64,000 nt of DNA from Schistosoma haematobium (GCF_000699445.3 NC_067198.1:21284536-21348535); one strand, 5' to 3'. Numbered from the stretch's first letter, positions 33,927-48,668 are shown. The notes: a model not told the origin generated them from the sequence alone. Translations and numbers: made by a program.

Positions 33927-36800
33927 ATCAGTCAGTCAGTCAGCTACAACGTAGGACCAGGCACATATATGCATCGGTCCAAGTTGCCATACCTCGTTAA
34001 CACAACAAGATGGACACCGGATTTGTAAAAGTAGTTAATTCAGAGGTGGTAATATATAAAAGAAAGATAGCAATAAGGATATAGTACAGGAGGAAAGAAT
34101 TAGTTCGTAGAAAGAAAAATATAAAGCAATTTTAATCTCATGGTTTAAGGGAAGACAGAGAGTGTATACACTGACGCCATTGTGACCGGTTCTGAGCCAT
34201 GTCACCAAGAGTCTCCAACCATTGGTTACGATAGTCACGTGGACCCCAACCAAGTAGTCTGCATCTACCAACATGGCTCAGACTAGAAGTTAGTGACTTC
34301 AAGCACTGATGCCACGTTTTGGTTTGGCCGCCCCTAACTTTCTTCCAACCATCTCCAACACCGGTTAGCATCGCGCGTCGTGGTATCCGGTGTTCGGGCA
34401 TGCGTAACACGTGGCCCAACCATCTCAGTCGATGAAGATTCACAACCTCATCAACTGATTTACCATCATTCCCTAATACCCTGCATCTAACTTCACTATT
34501 ACTTACCCGGTGATCCCAGCAGACGCCAGCAATATTTCTAAGGCATCTGTGGTCAAATACTAATAGCTTACGAGTGTCTTCTACTCTTAATGGCCATGTT
34601 ACGCTGCCGTAAATTAAAACAGAACGGACTGCCGCGCAGTATACTCGTCGTATTTTTTATAGACGGATATCTCGCCTTCGCCATAGGTGACGTAAGTTGG
34701 CAAAAGCCAATCGAGCTTTTCGAATCCGTGCTGAGATTTCGTCAGACACCAACCCATTAGGGCTGATCAGACTTCCAAGATAAGTGTTGTCAACGCGTTC
34801 GACTACTTCATTCCCTATCCTTAGTTCAGGTGTTGACGCAGACCAGTCCTGAAGCAGCAGCTTGCATTTAGAGGGAGAGAAGCTCATTCCAAACATTCTG
34901 GCATTGTTGCTTAGTGCTACCAGAAGACTCTGCATTTTGTCAGCGTCTTCACCAAACAGGACTATATCATCTGCGTATTCTAAGTCGATAAGTGGACCTC
35001 CTGGAAGGAGATCAATACCCGAGAATTCAGTAGACGAGAATGTTATTTCCATCAATAGGTCTATGATCAAGTTAAACAAAAATAGAGAAAGTGGACAGCC
35101 TTGACGGACACCACTTGAGGTTGCAAAAGTAGATGACAGTTCGCCATAAGCTCTGACTCGACTGGTAGTGTTCGAGTAAAGAGCCTTCACAAGGTTTATG
35201 TACTCCTGAGGTACGCCTTTCAATGACAGACACTGCCACAGAATCTCGCGGTCTACCGAGTCAGATGCTGCTTTCAAGTCAAGAAAGACCACCATTGTCG
35301 GACGTCGATAAGTATGCCTGTGTTCTAGAACCTGACGAATGGTGAATATGTGGTCGATGCAGCCACGACCAGGTCTGAAGCCAGCTTGATTCTCTCGTGT
35401 TTGCAGTTCACGAGTCTTAGTTAGGTGTCTGATAATTATCGAGGCTAGTATTTTAGATACTATATTAGTTAAACTAATCCCTCTATGGTTGTCACAGGAT
35501 GATTTTAACCCTCTCATATATTGTGACGATATGTGATTGTGACCAGTCAGATGGAATAACGTCTAACTCCCAGATCTTAGCTAAAATATTAGTCAACTTA
35601 ATCGCTAAAATTAGACCACCATCCTTAAAGACCTCTGGAGCCAATCCATCTGGACCAGCTGCCCTTCCTCGTTGCAGATTAACTATAGCCTTTTGAACTT
35701 CTGCTAGAGTTTGGGGACCTACTTCAATGTTCCATTCACACTGTCTGAGAATGGAGGGTAGTTGTAGAGTAGCTGAAGGCCAGCTGAACTGTTCCCTAAA
35801 ATGTTCCGCCCATCGTTCTAAACGTCTGGACTGGGAGCAGATGAGAGTATCGTCTTTTTCCGAAATAGTCTGACTCAAACTTGACTTATTAATTCCAGTT
35901 TCTTTTATTATTCTGTAGAGCTGTCTTGTGTTCCCTATAGCCGCCGCCATTTCCATCTCTTTCGCTTTCGTTGCCCACCACTGCTCACGGTCGTTTCTTA
36001 GACTTTTTCTTAACCTAGATCTGATTTGTTGTCGCTCTTCATCGTGTTCAGAGCCTGATGGGATGAGTTTACAAGAATCTATCAGTGCAACAGACCTTGA
36101 GGAAATCCATTGGTTCTTTGTAACCCTGTGGTTTAAATCACTGATAGATGTCACTGCTGTTTCCACAGCTGTTTGTATGGCTTTCCAAGCAACAACTGGG
36201 TCAACCTCGTTTTCAGAACTATCTAATTGTGACCTCAGTTTTTCCTGGAACCTACTTTTGGTTTTCTCGCTACTCAATTCAGTTCTAATGGGTCTTTTTA
36301 CTGTGGCTTTTTTGCGTCCAGTGAGGCGCAAGCAGATGCGTGTCCGTATTAGGGCGTGGTCGGAGTCCAAGCAGGTACTCCAGAATGAGCGACAATCTTC
36401 TACCGACCCTCTCCAACGATGACTGATGGCAATATGGTCTATTTGAGTCCATCGTTGGTTTGGTGTAGGGGGTCGCCATGTTAGACGATGTCTCTCCTTA
36501 TGCTTAAAATTTGTGTTTGCTAAAAATAAGCGATTCTCTGAGCACAGTTGCAGCAGATCACCATTATCTGTTCGTTGTGCCGGAATACTAAAATACCCAC
36601 CTAAATGCCTTTCTGTTTGGTTTAAACTACCTATCTGGGCATTAAAGTCACCTGCTACGAGTACTATGTATGAACGTTTAACTTTCTGGAGAAGTTCAGA
36701 TAGCTTTCTGTAAAATTCATCTTCCACTTCATCTGAGCTGCAGTCGGTGGGAGCGTAGGCAGAAACGACTTTTCCACTATGCCAACCGATTTCTGATAAA
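33927..36800 (-). mobile_element. RTE-like retrotransposon A, nearly intact but 5'-truncated
   Basis: On the - strand the frame 36808-35492 (438 codons) covers endonuclease and linker: [19 protein letters not shown] and SDHALI are the APE motifs. A frameshift near 35500 leads into 35517-34657, the reverse transcriptase, with [47 protein letters not shown] and the catalytic [11 protein letters not shown]. One stop near 34657 separates this from the C-terminal segment 34443-34138 (LHRLRWLGHVLRMPEHR). The 3' UTR ends in a (TCAG)n array at 33927-33943. The N-terminus of EN and the 5' UTR are missing. One motif-A change, ASDSV for AFDSV, probably also damages RT. Confidence 0.88.
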
Positions 36801-37618
36801 AGTGACAACTTAGTAACAAAAGAACAAAAACATTTGTTAAAAAACTGGTAATACTACTTGAATATTTATATGTAACCTGAGTAGTAGTCGAGAATATATA
36901 AGTTGGGTAAAGATCAACTTTTCGAAAGCACGTTGCGTAGCACGATGGGATGGTGTCGCAGTGATATGTAATCGAGAGGGGGACAGATTCTTTAAGCATA
37001 CGGAATAATCTTGGTAAATGCACATTAGTGATCAGATATGAAAAGCTACGCTTCAAGTCGTTAGTAAGCATAAGTCGTCCAAAAAACACTAACCTCAAGG
37101 TTTATGCGATCACTTTTCTGGGGGGGGGTTGGAAATCTGTCTCCAGACTCTGTGATTCGCGTCATGGATTTTTTTAAAGATTTTATCAATAAGCTTATTA
37201 AACTCAAACCACTTGATAGTCAGAATCTGTTGATAATACTCCTTGAGAAGGAGGAAGTAGTAGTTCTAGTGGACTGAAATGTTCAGATTGGCAAAATGAC
37301 AAGTCTGTCATTAGTCGGTAGCAAGTACTCACTGGTATGTGCTTTGGAAAATCCGACCAACACGTATTTATGACATCTTGTATTTTTTATAAATAAGTGA
37401 ATGTAATGTAAGTACTGCTTTTACCCCCAAGCATTCTATGGGTTACTGAGTTTGAGTTACTTTTATATCTGAATCCCTGATTGTTGCAACCAAGTTATAT
37501 AACTCTTGATACATTGCTAATTATTCTTTGTTTGCAGATGTTATTTATTTTCTGAAGACCTATAGTTTTACTTATCAAGTATCTTCGATAGTTACGTACG
37601 TAAACGTGCAAATCATAG

Positions 37619-40600
37619 ATGGCTGAGGACAGCAGTGGGCTCGGTTACCGACTGGAGGAAATCCAGTCAAGTATTGCAGAGGGAAGGTTAATGCTTAACG
37701 TTCTTCGTTCCCTTCCAACCACTGAGGTATTTGGAAACTGAAATTATTTGTTCAGAATAATGATGCATTCATAGTTCGTTTCGAGGATCTAATCAGTAGA
37801 TTAGAAAACTATCAACTTCACAACAGAAAGAGCGAGGTTTGTTACATTTTTACGTGATTTCTGGTGATTTAGGTGAAAGATGTAAAGTTACAGTTGAGGA
37901 CACTTAAGGAGCAACAAGACAGAATTCAGTCTCTCCTTGGTCAGACAGCGACGAGTATACAGGTACATATGAGGATTTCGGATTTATTAACCAATTACCA
38001 AAATACATTAACCATGTACTTACATTTCAGTATTTGCTGTCATGCTTTTAAGTAGTGATTGCTGAATTGTATTTATATTGTCAGCTCTATCTAATTTTCT
38101 TGGTACATCGAATTTCGTAACCTTGTTGATTTTCCATATAAAAAGAAATCATCCGACCGAAGCTGCTACCTTGACGCGGTGGTCGGGCTTGTCTATCGTG
38201 ATGACCCAACCGAGCTATATTGGCTGGAACATATGTTCCTGTAGGTTCTACCATGCCAGGCAGGTCGATTGGAAAACGGTAAGACTAAAAGCAGCAACTC
38301 AAGGTCTGAGGGCAAAGTCGTACTACTGACTGTAGAGGGGTGTGACAGCAGTAAGGTGTTTCCCTCGGACAACCAGCATCTGCAGCGATGCTGCCTTCCC
38401 ATAAGGAGGGGCGGGGTTGGAAAAGGTCGACCCTAAAAATGTCACACCTCACCTTACCTCACTGATTTCCGTCTCTGGCGGTGAGGCCCTTTGAAGAACA
38501 CATTAAAAACCTTCCACGAAAAGGCCGTGCGCGACGGGCCTCAAGTAGTTGTCCCTTGGGCTCTGCGGTCACGCTCCCAGGTCGTTAAGACCAACACTAA
38601 TCCGACTTCTATTTCAGGTTTCTCAAGAAATACCCTTCCACGGTGTGGGCAGCCGGGAAGTGATATCAGCCATCATACCCGTAACAGCACAAGAGACCAA
38701 GTTGGTCACATTCAAATCCCTCCTACACCTCCTAATACCTCTCTTATCTCCATGACTAACCCTCCTCACGTCTCTATCACCTCGCACCGCTAGGGCAAAC
38801 GATTCGAGTACGCGGAACGTTATTCCTGGTCTCCTGAAACCACTCTCTAAACTACACGTAGGAGCTTTTGACGTCCGAACACTGTGCCAAATAAGACAGC
38901 AGGCTTCCTTAGCTAAGACTTTAGAATCTCGCGCCATGGATGTGTGCTGCGTCTCCGAAACGCGCATACAGGATCCGAGTAGCGTCATTCACTTGACCTC
39001 ACCATGCCAAAATAAAGAACCGACTCGATTCACACTTCGTGTATCTGAAAGCCCTGATTCTGCTTCCCATGGCCTCTCCGGCGTAGGTATGGCATTGAGT
39101 CCTAGGGCAGAATTAGCTCTCTTAGAGTGAATCGCAGTAGACAGTCGTTTGTGCGCTGTCCGACTAAACGGAACAGTAAGGATTCGAAAAGATAGAGACA
39201 CTCGTCGTTGCCTCTTCGTCGTCTTTGCCTATTCTCCCACTGACTGCAGCTCAGATGATGTAAAAGATGAGTTTTACAGAAAGCTCTCCGACCTTCTCCG
39301 AAAAGCTAGGCGCTCGGGTGTAGTAATAATGGCCGGTGACCTTAATGCTCAAGTAGGTAAACTAAGCGATAGAGAAAGACACCTAGGTGGATCTTATAGC
39401 ATCGTGGCTCAAAGAACAGATAATGGCGACCGTCTGTTGCAGCTATGTTCAGATAACCGCCTGTTCCTTGCAAATACTAACTTTAAGCATAAGGAAAAAC
39501 ATCTTTTAACATGGAGACCCCCTAATTCGTCCCAACGTTGGACCCAAATAGATCACATCGCTATCAGCCACCGCTGGAGGGGCTCGATAGAAGACTGTTG
39601 CTCATTCTGGAGCACATGCCTAGATTCAGATCATGCTCTAGTACGAGCGCGTATCTGTCTGCGTCTTACCGGACGTAGGAAAGACGCTGCAAGGAAGCCT
39701 CTTAGGGCCCTACTTAATGATAGTCAAGCTAAGAGTATATTTCAGGAACAACTAGGAAAACAGTTAGGCAGCCATGTATGTGATGGCCACCCCGACGCAG
39801 CGTGGAACGATATCCGGAAAACTGTGGAAACAGCAGTGATATCTGCTAGTACGGTAACCCGTAAGGTTAGGGAGAAACACTGGATCTGAGCAGCATTTAT
39901 CTCACTGATAGATGCTCGGAAACTCATTCCACCTGGCTCTGAAAATAATGAAGAGCGGAGTCAGCTTAAGCGCAAGCTGACAAGAAGTCTACGCAATGAT
40001 CGTGAACAGTGGTGGGTAGCGAAAGCAAGAGAGATGGAAATGGTAGCGGCAATAGGTAATAGCAGACAATTGTCCAGACTTGTTAAGGAAACCGATTGTT
40101 AGCGAAACACTCTCAGAGAACGATGGACATATTATACATTCTCAATCCAGGAGATTGGATCGATGGGCAGAACACTTTAGGGATCAGTTCAACTGGCCTT
40201 CAGCCACATTTCTGTTTCCCGCGATCTCCAGTCGACCTGAATGGTAAGTTGATGTAAGTCCTCCAACTCTTTGCGAAGTTGAAAAAGCTACAGGAAATCT
40301 GAAGCGTGAGAGAGAGGCAGGCTCTGACAGGTTTACTCCTGAGATTCTTAAGGATTGTGGTCCAGTATTAGCAGCGAGATTGACTGAGGTCTTAGGTAGG
40401 ATTTGGGAACTGGACGTAATCCCATCTGACTGGTCTCAATCGCTGATTGTGCCAGTCAATAAGAAAGGACAAAAGTCCTCTTGTGACAATCACAGAGGAA
40501 TCAGTTTGACAAATATAGTGTCTAAAATATTAGCTTCAATAATACTTCGACGCCTAACCAAAGCTCGTGAAGAGCAGACTAGAGAAAACCAGGCTGGTTT

Positions 40601-43600
40601 TCGACCTGGACGTGGTTGTATAGACCAGATATTCACACTACGTCAGGTTCTAGAACACAGACACACGTTCAGACGCCCCACAATGGTAGTATTTCTCGAC
40701 ATTAAGGCGGCATTCGACTCTGTTGATCGTGAGTTTCTATGGCAGTGTTTGTCACTGAAAGGAGTACCAAAGAAGTACATTAACCTTATAAAGGTTCTCT
40801 ACTCGAACACAACTGGTAGAGTAAGAGTTTATGGCTAACTGTTATCAGAATTGATTACTTCAAGTGGTGTTCGTCAGGGCTGCCCACTCTCTCCATTCTT
40901 GTTCAACTTTGTCGTCGACGTACTTTTAGAGATAACACTTTCCTCGTCTAGATTTCCAGAGGTTGAACTTCTACCGGGAGGTTCACTTGCTGACTTAGAA
41001 TATGCTGATGACATAGTTTTATTTGGTGAAGACGCTGACAAAATGCAGAGTCTTCTACGTTGTTACTGACTGACTGACTGTAGTTAGCATCGTTTTACAA
41101 ATGCCTCAGTTGTAAATTCCACAACACTTAGTCTAAGTTTCATGATTGCTATGTTCAAAATATTGTTTTCATAACTATTTTGCGTCCCCATGTGGTCCGC
41201 CAGTTAAACATCGAATTGGTACTTCTCATTGTGCTCATTTTCACTACAATTATGGTTCTTATTCATTTAAATTAGTAAAAGTCACTACTATTTTACTGTT
41301 TCCACTGCTTTAGCGTTACTGGCATCTGGGTTTGAAGTTGTTGTCAGGGAAGCAGTTAGATTTACTTCGTTTCTTGTAAATTGTGAAGGCATATTATTCT
41401 AATAATCTTTTGTTCAAAATGTATAGGTTGGATTAAAATTGTTTCTTCTGAAAGTTTGAGCATCCTCACTATTAGACGTAGGCAGACATTTTTATTAAAG
41501 CCTCTTGTGAATTCGGTTAATGCCATGTGTTCAAAGCGTCCCTTCAGTTTCTTGTCAGTCTGGAGGTCCATTAGTTTCTTCTGAAGATGATAATTAGCCG
41601 CCTGTATCAAAAGGAAGTGTAAAGGTCGCCAAGTCAAACTGTTATTCAAATGCTTTGAAATCTTCGGGACATCATGAAAACTCATTAGTGAGGACTAAAA
41701 CCTGCCGACCGTATTCCTAAACTGGTTCTTGTCGGTCCTCTTGTATAATGTTGGGAAATTAGTGTATTTAAGCTTCTCAAGTTGTTTGGACACTGGATTA
41801 AGTTTGGTTTCAAACAATATTTGACAATAAGTGATTCGCATTGTAGTTTACCTGATGGTGGGCTTTTAAGTGAATGGTAGAAGTCGTAAAATTTCGTGTT
41901 CACTTACGAATGAAGTTGTGCCTTCAAATAAAGCTTGTTCTCATTGAGTTTGGACTCTCCTCACCCATGTTTATCTTAAAGCCGGGAGTTCAGTTATATA
42001 GATACTTCTAATAATTCATTGTTGTGTTTTAATATTTGATTCACGTTTATTTACTGAAGGGTATTTATGCTTTCTGTAGGATTCTAGTTTATCTGAAGCA
42101 CCCGGTGGGTCTTCCAGTGATACTCAAGCAAATGTAGTGTTTTCGAATTCCGCATCAGCACTGCTTTCCAAATTTGAGACCTTACTATCCAATGGAAACA
42201 ACCAAGGTTGTCAAAAAGATGGTGATCGGGTTTCTTGTAATATTAATTGTTCACGCAACTTTAAACCAAAGCAAGAACCAGCGGATACTACCCAAGAAAA
42301 CGATAAACTATCAACCCTTAACACTAAGCAATTGTTGAAACCTCTAGATTGTGAAGAGTCGACAGATTTATCGAACCACTCTGATGTAAGTTTGTCTAAT
42401 GTCAAATAATCCTTAATTTTTATTTTGAGTAGCTGTCAGGTTAAGTATTCGGAAAGAATGTTTTCTTACTTTTATACACTTGTTTAGTATTTGGAACTTT
42501 CTATATTCCCTTATGTACAGCGTTGGTAAAACACTGGGCTCTGGACTAAGAAATTGCAAGTCCACTCTTCTCCATATACTTCAGCTTGAGCAGTCATATA
42601 ATCACTAAACCTCATACAACGTACTGTGTAGGTAGTCCTGTACTTAATAAGTGAGCTACACTGCCATCAATTTCTACTTTCATCCAGAGATAATCAATTT
42701 AAGCCAACTAACAAACTGAATAGCTTTATGTATAGTCTTTTTAAATTATATTGGAACCTTGAAATGCTGATTTTACGTTTAAATTTCGTATTTTTTTTTG
42801 TAATTTAGATTCATCTGTCTGAACTACAGAAATTGATTGAAGAATCAGAAAGATTTGATGAGATGGTTAAACGACTTGTATTAATAACAAGGAGAGCAGT
42901 AAGTCGTTTGAGTTGACATCGTTGTGCTAATCAGTCAGTTAGTCAGTCACATGTAACGTGGGACTTGGGACATGTATGCATCTATTCAGGTTGATACACT
43001 GTTAGCGCAACGAGATAGAATTGTCATGGCAAATCATAGAACAGATGTAGCAGTAGTAGTGGCAGTAGAAAAGGTTAGGCATGTGGTTCCATAAGATATG
43101 GATTTGTGGGATGACTGTCTTTTATCGTTATTTATTCCTTATTGCGTTCTGTACAATAAGGATTCGACTCTGAACGAATTCATCTTCAATTGTGTTTGTA
43201 TCCAAAGAATAGCTACCCAGATGTTTAGTTCAGTAGATATTGATTTTGCATTATCTAGTTAAATAAAAAATTTCAAACGTGTCACGCGACTAGTTTATTT
43301 CATAACTACAAGTATAAGACTTCGTGAAGCTTCATATCCCGTGTGTCTTAACAACGCAGTTGTGAAACCTAAAAATTTATAAAGCAAAATGTCATTAGTC
43401 GATGGATTCATTGACAATTGGACTAAACCGTGTTATTAGATGTAGACTACCTGGTTGGGGTCCGTGTCATTATCGTAACCAGTAGTTAGAGACTAAGTGG
43501 CATGGCTCAAAATCGCTTGGAATGGTTCACGTGCATCCACTCTTCGTTTCTTCCCCAGATTCTATGCTTCTAAATTCCGCATACATTTCCTATTTCATTA

Positions 43601-46600
43601 ATTTGTATTTTCTTGAATCGTCTCTTCGATGCCTAATATTTTTTATTACCACTGATTCTGTTATCATCACTGCTCTAGGATTTACCCTAACGATTTCATC
43701 TCCCTATGCTAATGGGTATAACAATTTGAACCTATTTACATACGTACCAGGTTTCATGTCGTTATTTTTCGAGTCATTTAACCTTCCCCAATATTTTCGA
43801 TACGTTTATTATTCCTACTTTCCATCTTATTACTTTCACCTTATTGTGTTGATGCGGTGTAATAACTTGGATTGATCCATAGTTGTGTCAGATTCTTGTT
43901 TGATTTTCGCTGAGTGATTGATATTCACTAATCTACCCATAATTCTCTTTTTAGCTAGCTGTCTTGTTAGCATGTCATCACTATTTCCTTTTTGAGTTTT
44001 ATCATATTTTCTCATAGCTAACTACGGATAGGGTACGTATCTCGCAATTATTACTGAATCAAATTGCTAAAAATTCAGTAAAAGTAAATTTGCATAGATT
44101 ATTCTATTTTTTGTACAATAGTGTTCCAATCTCCAGTTTTAACTGGTTTAATTGATGATTATACAGAGTAATTCAATCTATACCTATTCTTTATTCTTCT
44201 CTCTCTTTATATATATAATAACATTTTGAAATGCTAATATTGATAAAAACGTGTGTATTTTATGTTAAAATTTATTTTATTGGCTTCATTAGAATCTTGG
44301 TGAATCTACAAAGTTGCTGGTAGATATTTCGAAACGATTCTCTGAGCTTCAGATCAGTTTTAATTCACTGAAAGAAAGTTATGATGTAAGCTGTTGTAAT
44401 ATGTTCTGTCCATTCAAAATTGGTATTTTGATATGTTTGCTTTTATTTTTGTTTGTGGATAATATTTTACACTTTAAGAATAACTAAAATATGAATTAAA
44501 TCAGTTTAAACACTTAATTTATTATGTGATTTTTAAGTACTCTAGAACTTTTGTACGTAAAAGTACACCATTCAGTTATTTGAAACCACCTAATATTGTG
44601 GTAATTTTAACACTCGTTGTACACAACTATCTCACGCGTTGCTCATTCTTCCGTGGCAAATATCAAAAGTAATCTCAGATCAAAGGGAATATGCACATGT
44701 GTCTGACTAAAATCAGCAATCCATTCGTGATAATGATCTATTATTTCTCGTACCAATATTATATTAAATATGTGTATACATGCTTTGATTTCTAAACAGA
44801 TGTGCTACATTTTCTGCATAAAAATGTGTTTATTTTTCAGTCGCTTCATAGTGAACCTCAACTCCCTCCTGAATTGCGTAAAGTTCAGGTAAGTGTATTG
44901 ATTGTTTTTCTTCGATTGTTTACTAGTGTTTTCAATGTTCAGTTCAGTTGCATGTTTTTCCATCATTTCTATTTTAATAAATGTACTATTGTGTTGTTGT
45001 AAACTTCGTTCCTAGATTCACTTTTTTCCATTTTTATCCTGTTTAAAGCATGAATTCAATGCTTTATTTTGGCTTATATATGTACTTTATCAAAAATTAT
45101 CATCTTACAATTTTAGCTTTCAAGTTTTCGTGAATTTCTCAACAATCTTAGCCGTAATTTTGATTCAACCAAAGAATGCTTTTACACAATTCATCATCTT
45201 GTCAAAGCTACTATTGAACAACAACTGGTAATAATTTGGCTTTTTTCGTTCTTATGTATTTCTTGTTATCATGTATACTTTTATTATTTCATAACATTCA
45301 GCGTATTGTTATATTCATTTGACATACTCGCTTTGTTTTATCTACACAAAATGATATTACAGCCAAATACTTATGGCATGACCGTTTTATTTCTGAAGAT
45401 TATGTTAACAGGCATTTCATTTTTCTAACATTAACTCTATAACATCTAACGCTTATTAGTCTTCGTTTGCGAATGTAAACATTTGTTGCCATTTCAGAGT
45501 CAAAAACGGAACGCGGAATGAGCATTCCAACTCCTTAAACATTATTTATATTTAAACATTTTAATAATATTATTAACTCTCGTATTATAACTGTGTCCTC
45601 ATTCGCTATTATAGGAATATATTTGTTTTTGATCATTAGAGTATTTTCATGTAAAGCAACAGTTCACCTTTTGTAAGTGTTTTTTGTTCACCAATAAATT
45701 TGTACGTCCAACTTCTATGAATGATGAGGCCTTCACATAGAGCATTATAAGAAATCATCACATAACTAATACTTTATATCCATGTATTTTTGTTCATTTA
45801 GAGACTTAACCAACGATTTCGAGCATGTTTTTTATGTATGCGATTTAACTTTGTTGCTTATCAGTGCCAATTAAAGTACATATTATTTTGGATGTATTTT
45901 TACATATGGAATTCACAGATGTCTGATAGATTGAGTAAATATTCATGTAAACGATGAAACACACCTGAAACTTCCTTACTAACTCTTATCCATTAAAATG
46001 ATAAACTGAATATTATATACATCGTTTTTTGGTATTAGTTTATCGCCAAATCTCTACTCTCACACAAACAGTATTCTTGTGTCATGTTGAGTTTTTCATA
46101 GATATTCAGTACAACATAGAAATTTGTAAAATACAGAGCTTACTCAAGATGTATTGTACGTTGTTTTTCTGGGAAAGGTAATTTTTAGCTTACCGTCTTT
46201 AGGTTGTCTTCATTATCCATGCATACACATAACAGGTAGACTAAAAAGCAGTCGATAAATACCCACATTATTCTCATAGTTCACTAGTTGAGATTTTTTA
46301 TTTTTTGCAATCGTTTCATAAACAAGTGTCCTGCAAAGTTTCTAACCACTGTTATACATTCTGTTATTCTTACTGTATACTACAGAGAGGATATAATCTG
46401 ATTCAAGGAGTAGCAAAGTTATATCCATCCGGTAGTACATTCGTTCTTTAAAATCTGTTTTTTCTTGTTTTTTTCTAAAGGCGAATGGAACACTGCAGGA
46501 TGTAGATCATAGTGATGAAGAAAATAATTCAACTTTGCCTGTCAATCCAACTGGTTCTGTTACTGTAAAAGACAGTAATATAGAACTAAGTAAGACCTTT

Positions 46601-48612
46601 TTCCCTTATTTCCAAGTCATGTAAATACAGTGTAATACCGGTATTTAAATGGTATAACATGTATAGCACTTTTTTGTTATAATATTAATAAATATTCACA
46701 ATAATTTCTAGTAGTAATAAGTAAGTGTATTTTTTGTGTTTTGTTTTGCCAGATACAAGCAAACAAATTAATGATGAACACGTTGAAGATGGTGATCCTG
46801 AATTTCTAACTCAAAAGGCTTATTTAATAGCATTACAACAGCGTACAGCTCAAGAAAAAGAAGAAATTGCAAAATTACTACAACAACGAGATGAACTAGC
46901 TGGACGTTTGGCATCACTTAAAGCAGGTAATCTTCTCGTCAACAAAATAGAAAGATCATTATTAATGTAAGGGACTTTCATAGTTTACATCACGAACTGA
47001 AATCAGTTATACAACAATTAAAAACCAGGAAGCACTGGGCAGATTTTTCGTCCTAGTGTGGGGTTCCTCATTAGTGCACACCCTTCAGCCCACTGGGGAT
47101 CTGACACAGAACCTTTAGGTCTTGCGACAAGGGATTAACTTTTAGACCACTGGGCGAGATTATAATTTATGGACGACCCTTGAACGAGTCTTAAGTGACC
47201 TTGAGAAATACTGGCCAATCAGAAAGCAGTATAGAGTAAAAATATACTATACAAAACCAAAGAATTAAAGTGGATACACTTCTTTTACATGGTTCAAAAA
47301 CTTGTCGAGGTTAGAAAGAGGTTCGGAGGTTCTAGAATCGTAATGCATAAGGTAGAGGAACTCATCCATGTGGCTCCATAATAGTTGGCCTCTGGAGCCA
47401 TGATAAGGTTGCGAAAACTCTTTCAGCCTCAACCACATAGCTTCAATATCGTTAGTGCGCACTCTGGTTGCTAGGTTCACAAATGGCACTTGTGGATAGC
47501 AACATGATGCTCATAGCCCAGTCTATGTAGGTATTTGTACACTCCACTCATCTGTATATATTGTAGTGCCCAGCTGCACATATTCCCATATAATTGGTAT
47601 TATCATTGTTGCCTGTCTGTTTCTAACCCGTTGGAAGTGTCCCTTTTGAGATGACCTGTCGTATATTCCAAGGACTTGTGAGATATATTTATGAAAGTGC
47701 TACTTACCCTGTCTTCTTTAACAATATATCCTCTGTTGAATTTTCGTTTTCTGACTACTGTTTCGTCTATTTCAACGATTCTTCCGACTCCCCCGAACGA
47801 CTCGTCTAAGTTCTTCATTTTGATTGAGCATATATCTCTACAATACTCATTCCACTGAACAGCTAAAGCTTCAGTAACATTTGCAAATTTTGCGGCCGGT
47901 GTTGCTGGTGCTTTTATTATCCAGTTCTCAACAATTATCATAATTTGCCTTAGTCTCAATGTGGATCGAGCGAAAAAAAGTTCCTTTTCTAGCAGACTTC
48001 TTCCTCCAACATAAATAACGTCAAAGCACAACATCGTCACTGTAGTCTGCACAGGGTCCAGCAGTCATTTGATTACCGCAGTCACAAATAAAGGAACTTC
48101 TTAGTAATTCCATTTGTTGTAGCTGCTCAATTATCACGTCTTCTCTAAAATCTGCTGTAAACCGATCGTATGCGAGCATCGAGTGCCGAAGTTGACGTCG
48201 TGACCTTGAAATCCCTGAAACGCTTCTGCTTGGCTCGTCTATAAATTGTAGTCTCGCCGACTATTGGGTCACCATCCTAACCTTACAGTCAATTCAAGAT
48301 ATTACACAACCATTTTTCAATACCATTGGTGGGTTATCTATTGTTTGTTCAGAAAAAACCAAGTCACTTGTAATTTTTATGGTAAATGATTTCTTCTTTT
48401 TTTATTTGTCTTATCAATTTAGCTGCTAGTAGAGCATCATTTGATACTCGTGTTACTTCTGGCGACTCAGTCGAATCAACTCAAACTGATGAGTTGGAAA
48501 ATGGAGATGAACGGTAACATAAACATGTTCTTTGATATTGCAAGATTTAATTTTCCTTTTTGCAATGTTTTTCAGTGCACGTTTTAGAACTATATGGGAA
48601 GCTGTTATATTA

Positions 48613-48668
<56 letters not shown>

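Larger units (their letters stand above)
47018..48310 (-). mobile_element. Smα-like hammerhead SINE, split by a Merlin transposon
   Basis: The left part 47018-47152 contains, on the - strand, a decayed B box (GGTTCTGTGTCAGATCC) and a hammerhead remnant at 47032-47077. In the remnant TGAGGA, GAAA and the GCAC/GTGC stem remain, but the C3 position and the cleavage triplet are lost. The sequence breaks at the Merlin target duplication (47145-47152) and resumes after 48258 with GACTATTGGGTCACC. It lies antisense in intron 10 of the PCM1-like gene. Confidence 0.68.

Noticed and set aside
35928..36422. A 164-codon + strand frame
   Set aside because: Shadow of the endonuclease/linker region of RTE-like element A on the - strand.
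43522..43875. A 117-codon hydrophobic frame suggesting a membrane protein
   Set aside because: It overlaps the 3' UTR of an RTE-family fragment. Hydrophobicity follows from AT-rich codons.
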